Part shown: piece after piece, positions 8,714 through 19,245 of the stretch
Numbering within the stretch: position 1 is the first letter of the stretch
Layout: each line of letters begins with the position of its first letter
Assembly (NCBI GenBank): GCA_021774255.1
Contig: JAJFJF010000018.1
Span: 1-64,000 of the forward strand
DNA: 64,000 bases
Direction of reading: 5' to 3'
Origin: Gammaproteobacteria bacterium
Lineage (GTDB): Bacteria; Pseudomonadota; Gammaproteobacteria; JAJFJF01
The notes under the pieces: model-generated
Told to the model about the DNA's origin: nothing
The model's database searches: none
What the model saw: only the letters and a program-made list of their open reading frames with translations
Translations under genes and position numbers: made by a program

Positions 8714-9481
8714 ATGCCGGAATCGCCAGAATTAATGTTATTAATCATGCTGTTATCTGCGGCATTTCTTGCCGGCCTCATCGATGCCATTGCTGGGGGC
8801 GGCGGACTCATTACCATTCCCGCCTTGCTCGGCGCGGGCGTTTCACCCCATGTTGCCTTAGGCACCAATAAGCTATCTGCCACGTTTGGGGCCGCGATGG
8901 CTTCCTATGCCTATATCAGGAAGGGCATTTTTAAGCCTTGGCTATGGCAGCCGGCTATCCTGGCCACCTTTATCGGTGCTGCTTTGGGTACCGTCTTAGC
9001 TCACATTACGTCATCTGACTTGCTTAATAAAATACTGCCTCTCATTATTTTGGCCACGGCTGTTTACATGTTATTACCCAAGCGACTGAGCACCCCAGCA
9101 GAACATGCCCAGTTCCGCCCTAAAAAATTATCCAGCAGTGCCCTCGGCGCCACACTGGGGGGTTACGATGGTTTTGCCGGCCCAGGCACCGGCGCATTTT
9201 GGACCAGCCTGCTCATGGGCTGTTATAAACTCGATCTCGTCAGCGCCTCGGGTGTGGCGCGTTTTATGAATTTCATCAGCAACATTGTTTCGATGGTGAC
9301 CTTTATGCTATTAGGTCATGTTGATTACATGTTAGGCTTATTAATGGCGGTCACTTTGTTAGCAGGATCGACTATTGGTGCGCACGCGGCTATCCGTTTT
9401 GGTGCACGATTTATTCGCCCTGTTTTTATTGTGGTGGTGATCTCGGCTTCGATTTATGTTGCCTGGGAAGCGTGGCTATGA
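8714..9481 (+). CDS. TSUP family permease (YfcA/TauE-SafE type)
   Basis: A 255-residue inner-membrane protein with about eight spans. It has the duplicated TSUP half-motif: first copy DAIAGGGGLITIPALLG followed by ALGTNKLSATFGA, second copy GGYDGFAGPGTGAFW. These match the YfcA-like branch, proposed to export sulfur-containing or organic anions; the substrate is not known. A TATAAT sits about 40 bases before the start, a possible -10. The stop codon lies exactly where a partial copy of the palindromic element found at 14.4 kb begins. The gap upstream (8420-8713) is AT-rich and holds nothing else I recognise. Confidence 0.87.
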   Translation: MPESPELMLLIMLLSAAFLAGLIDAIAGGGGLITIPALLGAGVSPHVALGTNKLSATFGAAMASYAYIRKGIFKPWLWQPAILATFIGAALGTVLAHITSSDLLNKILPLIILATAVYMLLPKRLSTPAEHAQFRPKKLSSSALGATLGGYDGFAGPGTGAFWTSLLMGCYKLDLVSASGVARFMNFISNIVSMVTFMLLGHVDYMLGLLMAVTLLAGSTIGAHAAIRFGARFIRPVFIVVVISASIYVAWEAWL

Positions 9482-9515
9482 CTTCTCCCGAAAGTCTACT
9501 GTGGTGGCGAATTGC
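9481..9515. repeat. Partial copy of MITE-like palindromic element
   Basis: The stretch around CCCGAAAGTCTACTGTGG is nearly identical to the left end of the 146-bp element at 14411-14556 (TTCCGAAAGTCTATCTGTGG), including the following GGCGAATTGC / GGCAAATTGC. Only one end is present. It starts at the last base of the TSUP stop codon and lies 25 bases before radA. Confidence 0.6.
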
Positions 9516-9540
9516 AGAAAAACTTAATTAAAAAACTAAT

Positions 9541-10932
9541 ATGACAACGGCCAGTACAACAAAAGCAAACAAAAAAACAAAAGGGCAATATCGTTGCACA
9601 GCGTGTGATGCCACTGCCTCAAAATGGGCAGGCCAATGCACCACATGCCAGGCGTGGAACACGCTGGAAGAAACCGTTGCGCCCGACAGACGCGCGCGCT
9701 CGGCCGGTTACGCTGCCGCCACCACAAAACAAGTGCAACGGCTCAGCGAAGTCGAGTCAACCGAAACTGCGCGCTTGATGACGCATCTGAGTGAACTCGA
9801 TCGCGTATTAGGCGGTGGTTTAGTCGTAGGCGGCGCCGTGTTGATCGGTGGCGATCCAGGCATTGGTAAATCAACACTGTTACTCCAAACACTGTGTGCC
9901 ATGAGCCAAGAATTTCCCGCACTCTATGTCACCGGCGAAGAATCGCTGCAACAAGTCAGCCTGCGTGCCAGTCGCCTTGGGCTGCCACAAGATCAATTAC
10001 AGGTCTTGGCTGAAACCCGTGTTGAAAGTATTTTGGCCATCGCGCAACAACAAAAACCCAAAATCATTGTCATTGATTCCATCCAAACCAGCTACACGGA
10101 ACAGCTTTCCTCGATGCCTGGCAGTGTGAGTCAATTGCGTGAAAGTACGGGTTTATTGGTCAGCTTTGCAAAACAAACGCAAACCAGTATTTTTTTAGTC
10201 GGCCATGTCACCAAAGAAGGTACGCTGGCGGGCCCGCGTGTCCTCGAGCATATGGTCGACACCGTCTTGTATTTTGAAGGCGATAACGACAATCCTTTTC
10301 GCTTAATCCGCGCGGTCAAAAATCGTTTTGGCGCGATCAACGAGCTTGGCGTGTTTGCCATGACCGATAAAGGCTTGCGTGAAGTCAGCAACCCTTCTGC
10401 TATTTTCCTGTCACGTGAAATCTCTGCTCCGGGCAGTGTGGTCATGATCACACGAGAAGGCAGCCGGCCACTGCTTGTTGAAGTGCAAGCGTTAGTGGAT
10501 GAAAGCCACTTGGCCAACCCGCGTCGCGTCAGCGTCGGCATCGACAGTAGCCGCCTGGCCATGTGTTTAGCCGTGTTGCACCGTCACGGTGATATCCCTA
10601 CGTTTGATCAAGATGTATTTGTGAATGTGGTGGGCGGTGTGCGCGTCACTGAAACAGGCGTTGATCTGGCGCTGATGCTGGCCGTGTTATCCAGCTTACG
10701 CAACCATGCATTGCCATCTGATCTGGTTGTGTTTGGTGAAGTGGGGCTGGCCGGCGAAATTCGCCCCGTGCAAAACGGGCAAGATCGTTTGCGCGAAGCC
10801 GCCAAACACGGTTTCAAACACGCCATTATCCCCAAAGCCAATGCACCTCGCACACCGCTGCCTGGCATGCAGTGCGTACCGGTCAGCCGTTTAAGCGAAG
10901 CCTTGCAAGCATGCCGTGAGCTGATGGCATGA
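9541..10932 (+). CDS. radA: DNA repair protein RadA
   Basis: RecA-like ATPase (Sms) that drives branch migration of recombination intermediates. Domain order is complete: N-terminal C4 zinc finger (YRCTACDATASKWAGQC then CTTC) at about residues 17-35, RecA-like ATPase with Walker A GGDPGIGKST at about 102-111, Walker B-like KIIVIDSIQT, the RadA-specific KNRFG motif (AVKNRFGAINELG), and a Lon-protease-like C-terminal domain (FVNVVGGVRVTETGVDLALM). Length 463 aa is normal. It overlaps the following glycosyltransferase by four bases (ATGA), so the glycan locus starts translationally coupled to radA. Confidence 0.95.
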   Translation: MTTASTTKANKKTKGQYRCTACDATASKWAGQCTTCQAWNTLEETVAPDRRARSAGYAAATTKQVQRLSEVESTETARLMTHLSELDRVLGGGLVVGGAVLIGGDPGIGKSTLLLQTLCAMSQEFPALYVTGEESLQQVSLRASRLGLPQDQLQVLAETRVESILAIAQQQKPKIIVIDSIQTSYTEQLSSMPGSVSQLRESTGLLVSFAKQTQTSIFLVGHVTKEGTLAGPRVLEHMVDTVLYFEGDNDNPFRLIRAVKNRFGAINELGVFAMTDKGLREVSNPSAIFLSREISAPGSVVMITREGSRPLLVEVQALVDESHLANPRRVSVGIDSSRLAMCLAVLHRHGDIPTFDQDVFVNVVGGVRVTETGVDLALMLAVLSSLRNHALPSDLVVFGEVGLAGEIRPVQNGQDRLREAAKHGFKHAIIPKANAPRTPLPGMQCVPVSRLSEALQACRELMA

Positions 10933-12107
10933 ACGTCATCTTAGACGTCGATACCATTACTTCCCCACTGACGGGCATTGGCCATTACACCTGGCAATTA
11001 CTGAACCAACTGGTCAAGCACGATGACATTGACGATCTGATGCTCCTGGCGGGCTATCAACAAATAGATTTTGCTGCCCTCGCGCGGCGCATGTCAGCAA
11101 CCGCCCCGCCTTCCTCTGTTTTTAAAATGGCACTTGCTGCAAAACGCTGCTTAAGTTACCTGCCCTTATTGCGCACGATACGGCATACCTTGACGCAACA
11201 ATTGCTCAAGAAAAAAATGGCGGCGCATCATGACGCGGTATACCATGCGCCCAGCTACATGCTTAAACCGGCGGCAGGCCCTTGTATTGCAACGATCCAC
11301 GATTTAACGTCACTCAAGTATCCTGAATACGAATCCAGATCGCATACTGCTTTTTCAAAAAAAGCACTGCATGATGCACTGACGCGCGCTGACCACTTTA
11401 TCACGGGCTCCGAATTTTCACGTCAGGAAATCATTGACACCTTACAGGTGCCTGCGCAGAAAATTTCAGCCATTCACCATGGGATCAGTGACCATTTTCA
11501 CCCGCGCCCCGATGAGGCAATACGTGGCACGCTTGCGCAGTATCAACTTGCCGATCAACAATACCTATTGTCTGTTTGCACCTTACAGCCTCGTAAAAAT
11601 CTATCTGGCTTAATTGACGCCTATTCTCAGTTACCCACAGCATTGCAAAAACGTCACCCTTTAGTATTGGTGGGGCCTAAAGGATGGCACGTGCATGCAT
11701 TCATGCGGAAAATAAAGAAGCTGGCAGACGCAGGCTGTTGTTATTATTTAGGTTATGTCCCCCCCGCTCACCTGCCCCTTCTCTATGCGGGCGCCTACGC
11801 GTTTGCCTACCCTTCTTTTTATGAAGGGTTTGGATTGCCGATTGGGGAAGCCATGCGATCAGGTGTGCCCGTGCTGACATCCAACTGCAGTGCAATGCCG
11901 GAAGTCGCGGGCAACGCCGCCTGCTTGGTTGATCCACACCAAGTAAACGACATCCGTTTTGGGCTTGAAAAATTACTCACCGATGAAACCGCCAGAAGGA
12001 AAATGCGAGCAGCCGGCTTGCATCGTGCAACACAATTAAGCTGGGAAGCCTGTGGCAATAAAACCGTTGCGGTGTATCAAAAAGTCTATGACCATCACTT
12101 ACGCTAA
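10929..12107 (+). CDS. GT4-family glycosyltransferase
   Basis: A GT-B fold retaining glycosyltransferase, probably transferring a hexose such as mannose from a nucleotide sugar to a lipid-linked glycan on the cytoplasmic face. The N-terminal acceptor domain begins MNVILDVDTITSPLTGIGHY. The C-terminal donor domain shows SVCTLQPRKNLSGLI and the GT4 signature YEGFGLPIGEAM at about residues 298-310. Its first codons overlap the radA stop (ATGA). Its end converges on the next gene with a 9-base overlap. It lies in a locus with gmd and manC, so GDP-mannose or a derivative is a likely donor. Confidence 0.87.
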   Translation: MNVILDVDTITSPLTGIGHYTWQLLNQLVKHDDIDDLMLLAGYQQIDFAALARRMSATAPPSSVFKMALAAKRCLSYLPLLRTIRHTLTQQLLKKKMAAHHDAVYHAPSYMLKPAAGPCIATIHDLTSLKYPEYESRSHTAFSKKALHDALTRADHFITGSEFSRQEIIDTLQVPAQKISAIHHGISDHFHPRPDEAIRGTLAQYQLADQQYLLSVCTLQPRKNLSGLIDAYSQLPTALQKRHPLVLVGPKGWHVHAFMRKIKKLADAGCCYYLGYVPPAHLPLLYAGAYAFAYPSFYEGFGLPIGEAMRSGVPVLTSNCSAMPEVAGNAACLVDPHQVNDIRFGLEKLLTDETARRKMRAAGLHRATQLSWEACGNKTVAVYQKVYDHHLR

Positions 12108-13244
12108 CCACGCTGAATACACGTCAGCGGAGCTTGCCCAAGTAAAGTGATCGGCACGCGTCGTGGCACGACGTAGATAAGCTTGTTTTTCAGCCGCTGA
12201 CAAGGCGAGCGCCTCGTGCAAGATCTGCGCCATGTTCGCAGGAGAGGTCGACGAGCAATACAGCATCGTATCTTGACCAATTTCTTTTAATACCGCAATA
12301 TCAGAGGCCACCACTAAGGTGCCACAGGCCATCGCCTCAACCACCGGGAGCCCAAACCCCTCGTATAAAGAGGGAAAGAAAAACAAACTCGCATTTGCAT
12401 ACAGTTGAGATAAACCTGCATCGCTCACCGCATGAATGAGTTCCACTTTTTGCCCGACACCTAGCTGCTCTGCTTTTTGTAAAAAAAGCGTGGCTTGCCT
12501 GCCGGCGGGTGGGCACACTATTTGGAAATGCAGATCAGGATATTTTGCTGCTGTTTGCTTGGCCAGCAACGCAAATGCCTCCAGCGCACCCGCCATGTTT
12601 TTACGGTAGTCAAAACCACCAACATACAAGATAGTTTGCTTATCGCATTGCGTTGGCTTTTGGTGAAAAATGGCCGTATCCACACCATTATAAGCAACGT
12701 GGCTCTTATTTTTAATACAGGGGTACAGTCGAGCATAGTCATGCTGTGACGCTTGTGATACAAAAAAAAGCGCATCGGCATGGCAGGCAATATCTGCAAG
12801 CCTTCTTTGATATTCTTTTGCTATTTTTCTCGGCCATTTTCTCACATAATGTTCAGGCAGCATGGCGGGGATCACATCATGCACCGTGACCATCATGGCA
12901 ACACGATGAAGCTTTTCAGGAAAAAGCACATTGGTCATTAACGGGTTGGGGTGCCAGTAAATCTGGATCCCATGATCGTCAATGGCTTGCTGAAGTGTTT
13001 TTGTGAAGTGAGAAAGTCTTTTTTGGTAGGAAAAGTAGCGCTTTTTTTTAAGCACAATCACCGTGAGTTTATTGGCCATGTCTGCGTTAACGTGCTGTAA
13101 GTCCGCTTCATTGTTAACGACGATGTACCATTCCATGTGAGGGTGACGATTCACCAATGCCTCGCTGAGTTTCATGAATACCCGGCCGATCCCCCGACCC
13201 ATGTCGGTGGTAGCAAGTGTTTGACCGTCAATCAGGATTTTCAT
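12099..13244 (-). CDS. GT4-family glycosyltransferase
   Basis: A 381-residue GT-B glycosyltransferase. The N-terminal MKILIDGQTLATTDMGRGIG is typical of GT4 mannosyltransferase-like enzymes; the donor domain has LYVGGFDYRKNMAGALEAF and the nucleotide-sugar motif YEGFGLPVVEAMACG. It is cytoplasmic and probably acts on a surface glycan. It follows the upstream glycosyltransferase by only six bases on the same strand, forming a minus-strand run with that gene, the 137-aa protein and gmd. Its 3' end overlaps the plus-strand glycosyltransferase by nine bases. Confidence 0.87.
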   Translation of the reverse strand: MKILIDGQTLATTDMGRGIGRVFMKLSEALVNRHPHMEWYIVVNNEADLQHVNADMANKLTVIVLKKKRYFSYQKRLSHFTKTLQQAIDDHGIQIYWHPNPLMTNVLFPEKLHRVAMMVTVHDVIPAMLPEHYVRKWPRKIAKEYQRRLADIACHADALFFVSQASQHDYARLYPCIKNKSHVAYNGVDTAIFHQKPTQCDKQTILYVGGFDYRKNMAGALEAFALLAKQTAAKYPDLHFQIVCPPAGRQATLFLQKAEQLGVGQKVELIHAVSDAGLSQLYANASLFFFPSLYEGFGLPVVEAMACGTLVVASDIAVLKEIGQDTMLYCSSTSPANMAQILHEALALSAAEKQAYLRRATTRADHFTWASSADVYSAWLA

Positions 13245-14410
13245 ATCTCTTTACTTGTCGCTGAGCTTGTCAATGAGTGAGGCATATTGCCTCGCAACAA
13301 TATCGTACGCACAATCCTCTTGAATATATTGGCGTGCATTTTCTCCGAGTTGCGCTCTGACAGCCGGTTGCGTCACCACGATTTCAAGTAACGCCGTTAA
13401 TTCGGCAATTTCTGTACTCATCACGCTGACTTTCCAACACACATGATCCGGAAACTCTTGATATTGCTTATGGTCACTCACAATACACGATTTTCCCATG
13501 CCCAGCGCCATCAGCAAACTGCCTGAATTTTCCCCCACGGTGGGATTGCGCAAGTTAATCACCACATCCGTGGCCCACATGTATTTTTTAAATAAGGCTT
13601 CATCTTCAATGAAATCGGTAAAAATCGTTTTATCTTTTATATTAAATTTTTCTAACAACGCCGGCAGATCAATATTAGGGCCACCCACGCCCCCCGCAAT
13701 CAGCAATTTCACAGGATAGCCTTGGCGCACTAACGCTGAAACGGCGGTGAGCACAGACAGGGTGCGCTTTCTAGGGTGCACAAACCCAAAAATACCGATC
13801 ACACACTCGTTCTCTTTTATGCCAAGTGTTTTTTTAAAGTGTGCTGTTTCAGCTACCGATAATAAGTCATCGTGCGGCATGGCTGCCAATGGCAGCACTT
13901 CCACTTGTTGTGCAAAATCTTGCAGCTGCCTGCTTGCCCACTTATTATGCACAATGGTGAGTGTTGAACGATTCACTAATGCTTCGCAATGTGGCGATTC
14001 CCCAATCACTCTGCCGTCTAGATCATGCTGATCATATTTTGCCTCAACAAATTGACACGCTTCATCATATAAATATTTTTCGTGCTTATGCCGATAGCTA
14101 TTTCTTAGAAAATCATGCAGGTCATAGTCATGCAGGACAACGATGCCTGGAATATGATACGCCTGCTTGTAAATTTCTTTGTGAAAGTGACTGCACCCCA
14201 CGTGATAGATCAACACATCAAATTTATCTTTTATCTTAGGAAGATCTTGAATAGGGTAAGCGGGAAGACGTTTGCCATTAACGTCCACGCTGCTTTTCTT
14301 TGAAGAAAGCAGTAAGGTTAATTCGCAGTGCTTGCTTAACGCGGCAACCAAATGGTAGTTATGGTAGGCTATTCCCGATTGCTCCGGTGGCCAAGGTGTG
14401 GCAAAACCAA

Positions 14411-14556
14411 CAGACTTCTTCCGAAAGTCTATCTGTGGCGGCAAATTGCTTTGTTGCTGCGGTGCTCGAATCTTCATAGACTCCGTGTCCATTGTGGTTC
14501 TGCGCTCCTCGACGCCTCGCACTTCACTCGCCACCGCGACTTTCGAAAGAAGTCTG
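14411..14556. mobile_element. MITE-like palindromic element, 146 bp
   Basis: Ends are inverted repeats: CAGACTTCTTCCGAAAGTC (14411-14429) and GACTTTCGAAAGAAGTCTG (14538-14556), one mismatch in 19 bases, with weaker similarity inward (TGTGGCGG / CCACCGCG). No transposase is inside. Partial copies occur at 9481-9515 and near 63754. The element is open in the frame of the overlapping glycosyltransferase gene, a situation like that described for Rickettsia palindromic elements, although no sequence relation to those is claimed. Confidence 0.65.
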
Positions 14557-14583
14557 CCGCTAGCAGATTTTAGGCGATGAAAT

Positions 14584-15976
<1,393 letters not shown>

Positions 15977-16130
15977 CTATTTCTTACTCATAACGGCTAT
16001 AATACGGTAGTATATCAGGAAAATTATCACGAGGCCTAACCAAGCACCCCAATGACCTGGCCTCCCAACCGCTAAACCAGGTATGATAACCTCTCCCCTG
16101 GTGGCGCCGATAAAAAACAGGAGAATCTTA

Positions 16131-16487
16131 TTGAATACCATAGCAATTTTCTTTCTTGCCCTGGCAGCGAACATTGTCGCCCAAATTGCTTATAAGTATG
16201 CAATGACCCAGCCTGGCGCACATCACATTAATATTTCCTTAGGATTTTTGTCCCAATACGCGAGCTGGTATGTGGTCGCCGGTATCATGATGCAAGTGAT
16301 TGGATTAGGCGCCTGGTTGCTGTTATTGAAGCACCATGATTTAATCTTAGTGTGCCTCGTGGCCACGTTGATCCCGGTTGGCTTAATGCTGGCGGGTTAT
16401 TTTATTTTTGGTGAAAGCTTAAGCTCGCTGGGCATCATCGGCGCATCCCTGATAATGGTGGGCCTATCTCTCGTCGTAGTACAATAA
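16131..16487 (+). CDS. Small EamA/SMR-like membrane protein (ArnE-type flippase subunit)
   Basis: About 118 residues with four predicted spans, built like half an EamA transporter or the ArnE/ArnF subunits that flip undecaprenyl-phosphate-aminoarabinose. Spans lie around FFLALAANIVAQIAY, YVVAGIMMQVIGLGAWLLLL, LVATLIPVGLMLAGYF and LGIIGASLIMVGLSLVVVQ. An in-frame ATG lies at 16083, but TTG 16131 has a clear Shine-Dalgarno (AGGAG at 16119-16123, seven-base spacer) and is the better start. The next gene, an ArnC-like GT2, starts four bases after its stop, which supports a lipid-linked sugar flipping role. Confidence 0.75.
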   Translation: MNTIAIFFLALAANIVAQIAYKYAMTQPGAHHINISLGFLSQYASWYVVAGIMMQVIGLGAWLLLLKHHDLILVCLVATLIPVGLMLAGYFIFGESLSSLGIIGASLIMVGLSLVVVQ

Positions 16488-16491
16488 TAAT

Positions 16492-17490
16492 ATGGATAGT
16501 AGACAATACGTTAGCATTGTTATCCCGGCTTTTAACGAAGAAGGGAACATCAAGGTTTTGTATGAGCGGCTTACCCAGGCGTTAGCAGCATACCCGCCGG
16601 CGTCGATTGAGATCATTTTTGTAAACGATGGCAGCACAGACGCAACCTTACAGCAGTGTCAAACCATCATGCAGCAAGACGCTCGCGTTAAAATTGTTGA
16701 TTTAGAACGAAATTTTGGCCATGAGATTGCGATGACCGCCGGCATGGATTACAGCCAAGGAGAGGGCGTTATTTTTATGGATGCAGATTGCCAGCATCCT
16801 CCTGAGCTGGTGCCGAAGCTTATTGAAAAATGGCAAGCAGGGTTTGATGCGGTTTTAACGAATCGCATTAACAACTCCGGTGAATCGCTTTTTTATCGAC
16901 TTGCGTCAGCGTGCTATCACAAACTGGCCTCTTTATTTTCAGCCTCCCACATTCCTAGCAAGACACCTGATTTTCGACTTATCGGAAAAAAATATATTAA
17001 TATTTTAAAGAAAATGGACGAAAAAGAACGGATATTCCGTGGCATGTTGAGCTGGCTAGGCTTATCCAATTACGCCGTGATAGAGTTTACGGCCCCCAAG
17101 CGACAATCAGGCCAAAGCAAATATAATTTCAAGAGTCTTTTTAACTTAGGGATCAATGGCATTGTACAATTTTCGACCGTCCCGCTGCGAATAGCCACGT
17201 ACATCGGTCTTTTTGCGGCGGCCCTTTCCCTTTTGCTCGGCGCGTATACACTCTGGGAATACTTCACCGGCAACACCGCGCGCACTGGCTACGCCACCAT
17301 TATTTTGACCATCATTTTTATCGGTGCCGTCCAACTGATTGTGCTCGGTATTATTGGCGAATACATTGGCCGGATCCACATGGAAGTGAAAAAGCGCCCG
17401 TTGTATGTAGCAGATTATTTAACACAAGCAAACACTGAACCGGCCCCCTCACATGCACGATCCGAATCAATTCATTGTCACCGGGGATGA
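16492..17490 (+). CDS. GT2 polyprenyl-phosphate glycosyltransferase (ArnC/DPM1-like)
   Basis: An inner-membrane enzyme that transfers a sugar from a nucleotide donor to undecaprenyl phosphate. The GT-A domain has VIPAFNEEGNIKVLYERL and the metal-binding site MDADCQHPPEL (residues about 94-104); KRQSGQSKYN is the conserved motif of the DPM1/GtrB/ArnC branch. Two C-terminal transmembrane hairpins (ATYIGLFAAALSLLLGAYTL and ATIILTIIFIGAVQLIVLGI) anchor it. It sits between the flippase-like gene and a ChbG-type deacetylase, the last 38 bases overlapping the deacetylase start, as in aminoarabinose-type lipid modification modules. Confidence 0.88.
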   Translation: MDSRQYVSIVIPAFNEEGNIKVLYERLTQALAAYPPASIEIIFVNDGSTDATLQQCQTIMQQDARVKIVDLERNFGHEIAMTAGMDYSQGEGVIFMDADCQHPPELVPKLIEKWQAGFDAVLTNRINNSGESLFYRLASACYHKLASLFSASHIPSKTPDFRLIGKKYINILKKMDEKERIFRGMLSWLGLSNYAVIEFTAPKRQSGQSKYNFKSLFNLGINGIVQFSTVPLRIATYIGLFAAALSLLLGAYTLWEYFTGNTARTGYATIILTIIFIGAVQLIVLGIIGEYIGRIHMEVKKRPLYVADYLTQANTEPAPSHARSESIHCHRG

Positions 17491-18286
17491 TTTAGGGGTA
17501 AGCCCCGGCGTGAATCAAGCCATTGTAGAAGCACATAACGAAGGTGCGCTCACGCACGCCAGCTTAATGGTGGGGGCGCATTATGTGCAAGATGCGTTGT
17601 CACTTGTCAACACGCACGCGCCTACGCTTCAGGTAGGCGTGCACCTTAACTTGACCGGCTGCCAGGCTATCTTACCGCAAGCAAAAATTGGCCTGCTCGT
17701 GGACAAACAGGGGAAATTTAAGCATGGTTTTTTAAAGATCTTCTTGCTAACCCTTTCCCCTTGCCGAAAAAAAATACTTGAACAAATACAGGCGGAGCTT
17801 GAGGCACAAATTAATAAAGCCATGGCATTGGGCGTCAAGCCTTCTCATCTTGATGGGCATCATCATATTCACATGATACCGCCTATTTTCAAAATGGTGA
17901 CGCAACTTGCCAAAAAATACGCTATTCCTAGGGTACGCTGTGTGAACGAAAATTTGCGGACAACCCTTCGCGTAACACGCACCGGGAGAAGCCTATTGAC
18001 TCCCAACGCTATTAAGTGGCTAGTGTTGCGCTTATTTCGACAACGCAATGCCTCTGCGGCTTCGCCCTATTTTTTTAGTATTTTATACAGCTGCAAAATA
18101 CGTCCGTCAGACATAGTCAATTTGAGCAAAATAAAATCGCCGTGTGTTGAAATCATGTTGCACCCAGGCAACCCAGCCATCGATCGCACGGCCATGCTGG
18201 ATGAAAAAGAGAAAAAACACCTGCTATCAAAATACCGCACATTAGAACTCGAAACAGCGCGCAAATTAAAAGGGCTCCTCCATTGA
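17453..18286 (+). CDS. YdjC/ChbG-family carbohydrate deacetylase
   Basis: A metal-dependent deacetylase of the ChbG/HpnK group (N-acetyl or formyl removal from a glycan or lipid-linked sugar). The N-terminal catalytic motif VTGDDLGVSPGVNQAI holds the conserved Asp pair, and SHLDGHHHIHMIPPIF holds the His metal ligands; VEIMLHPG near the C-terminus carries the last conserved His. 277 aa is normal. It starts inside the GT2 gene (38-base overlap), and its TGA overlaps the TTG start of the next gene. The context suggests that it deacetylates the sugar made by the GT2 enzyme on its lipid carrier. Confidence 0.87.
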   Translation: MHDPNQFIVTGDDLGVSPGVNQAIVEAHNEGALTHASLMVGAHYVQDALSLVNTHAPTLQVGVHLNLTGCQAILPQAKIGLLVDKQGKFKHGFLKIFLLTLSPCRKKILEQIQAELEAQINKAMALGVKPSHLDGHHHIHMIPPIFKMVTQLAKKYAIPRVRCVNENLRTTLRVTRTGRSLLTPNAIKWLVLRLFRQRNASAASPYFFSILYSCKIRPSDIVNLSKIKSPCVEIMLHPGNPAIDRTAMLDEKEKKHLLSKYRTLELETARKLKGLLH

Positions 18287-19245
18287 AGACCTTGCCCATT
18301 GATTTGCAAAAATGGGAGGCAGTATGCAAAAACGCGTACCAACTCGATCAATGCCCCCTCATCGCAGGCGGGCTTAGCGCACAACTCTTTTTATCACCCA
18401 CGCGCCGAAACAGCCCCTACGCGAGCACCGCGCCTTATCTGACAGACGGCGGCCTCACTCAAGTGGATAAGCATATTGACGTCAACGCATTTTCAACGGC
18501 CCTTCATGATTTTATCCAACATCATAAGGCAAAATACGTCTTGCTGAAAACGCGCACAAACTACTTTGAGGGCACGCCGAAAACAAAGATCGATAAGCAA
18601 TACCGCACGTTTGGTATCGACTTGAAACAAGGCGCCCAACACTTATGGGAAAACGTCATACACAAAACCAACCGCACACAAATTAGAAAAGCATGGCGGC
18701 TTAATCCTGAAATCAAATCGGGTGGCATAGAACGGGTTGATGATTTTTATGCGGTGTTTTCAAGAACACAGCGCGAACTCGGCACCCCTGTTCACAGCAG
18801 GGACTTCTTCAACGCCATCCTGGCTTCTTTTGGCACTTCCGCAACCATCTTCATTGGGTATTTGGGCGGCAAGCCTGTCTCTGCGTTTTTAGCAGTGCAG
18901 CACGGCACCTCCGTCCATCAACCCTACTCTGGCACGCTCAAACAATACCGATCAACTTGCATCAGTAGCGCTGTTTTTTGGGAGTCGCTTCAATATGCCT
19001 GTGAACATCAAGCAGACTATATGGATATTGGGAGGAGCCCCCTGACCTCCGGCTCATGTGCTTATAAAACATCATGGGGGGCAGAGGCCATTGCGCTTTA
19101 CTACACTTATTTCTTAAAAGAAGCTGGCAGTAAGCCTTTTGATCAACAGAGCCCTCTGATCGCACTTGCCACCACGTCGTGGAAAAAGATCCCGCTTCCT
19201 CTCACTCAGTTTTTGGGGCCGCATTTCATCAAATACATACTATGA
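18283..19245 (+). CDS. GNAT/FemAB-like acyltransferase
   Basis: A 320-residue cytoplasmic protein resembling FemAB/GNAT-fold transferases from polysaccharide loci. Visible are TNRTQIRKAWRLN, a core region ELGTPVHSRDFFNAIL, the acceptor-loop-like IFIGYLGGKPVSAFLAVQHG and YMDIGRSPLTSGSCAYKTSWGAE near the C-terminus. Such enzymes add amino-acyl or acyl groups to amino sugars. The start is TTG 18283-18285, overlapping the previous stop (TTGA), so it is coupled to the deacetylase, which could expose the amino group that this enzyme acylates (inference). It converges on the polytopic gene 19240-20868 with a six-base overlap. Confidence 0.75.
   Translation: MKTLPIDLQKWEAVCKNAYQLDQCPLIAGGLSAQLFLSPTRRNSPYASTAPYLTDGGLTQVDKHIDVNAFSTALHDFIQHHKAKYVLLKTRTNYFEGTPKTKIDKQYRTFGIDLKQGAQHLWENVIHKTNRTQIRKAWRLNPEIKSGGIERVDDFYAVFSRTQRELGTPVHSRDFFNAILASFGTSATIFIGYLGGKPVSAFLAVQHGTSVHQPYSGTLKQYRSTCISSAVFWESLQYACEHQADYMDIGRSPLTSGSCAYKTSWGAEAIALYYTYFLKEAGSKPFDQQSPLIALATTSWKKIPLPLTQFLGPHFIKYIL

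Noticed and set aside
15977-16174. Minus-strand frame of 65 codons with one hydrophobic stretch upstream of gmd
   Set aside because: It overlaps the start of the flippase-like gene and has only a weak ribosome site. A real peptide is possible, but I cannot support it.
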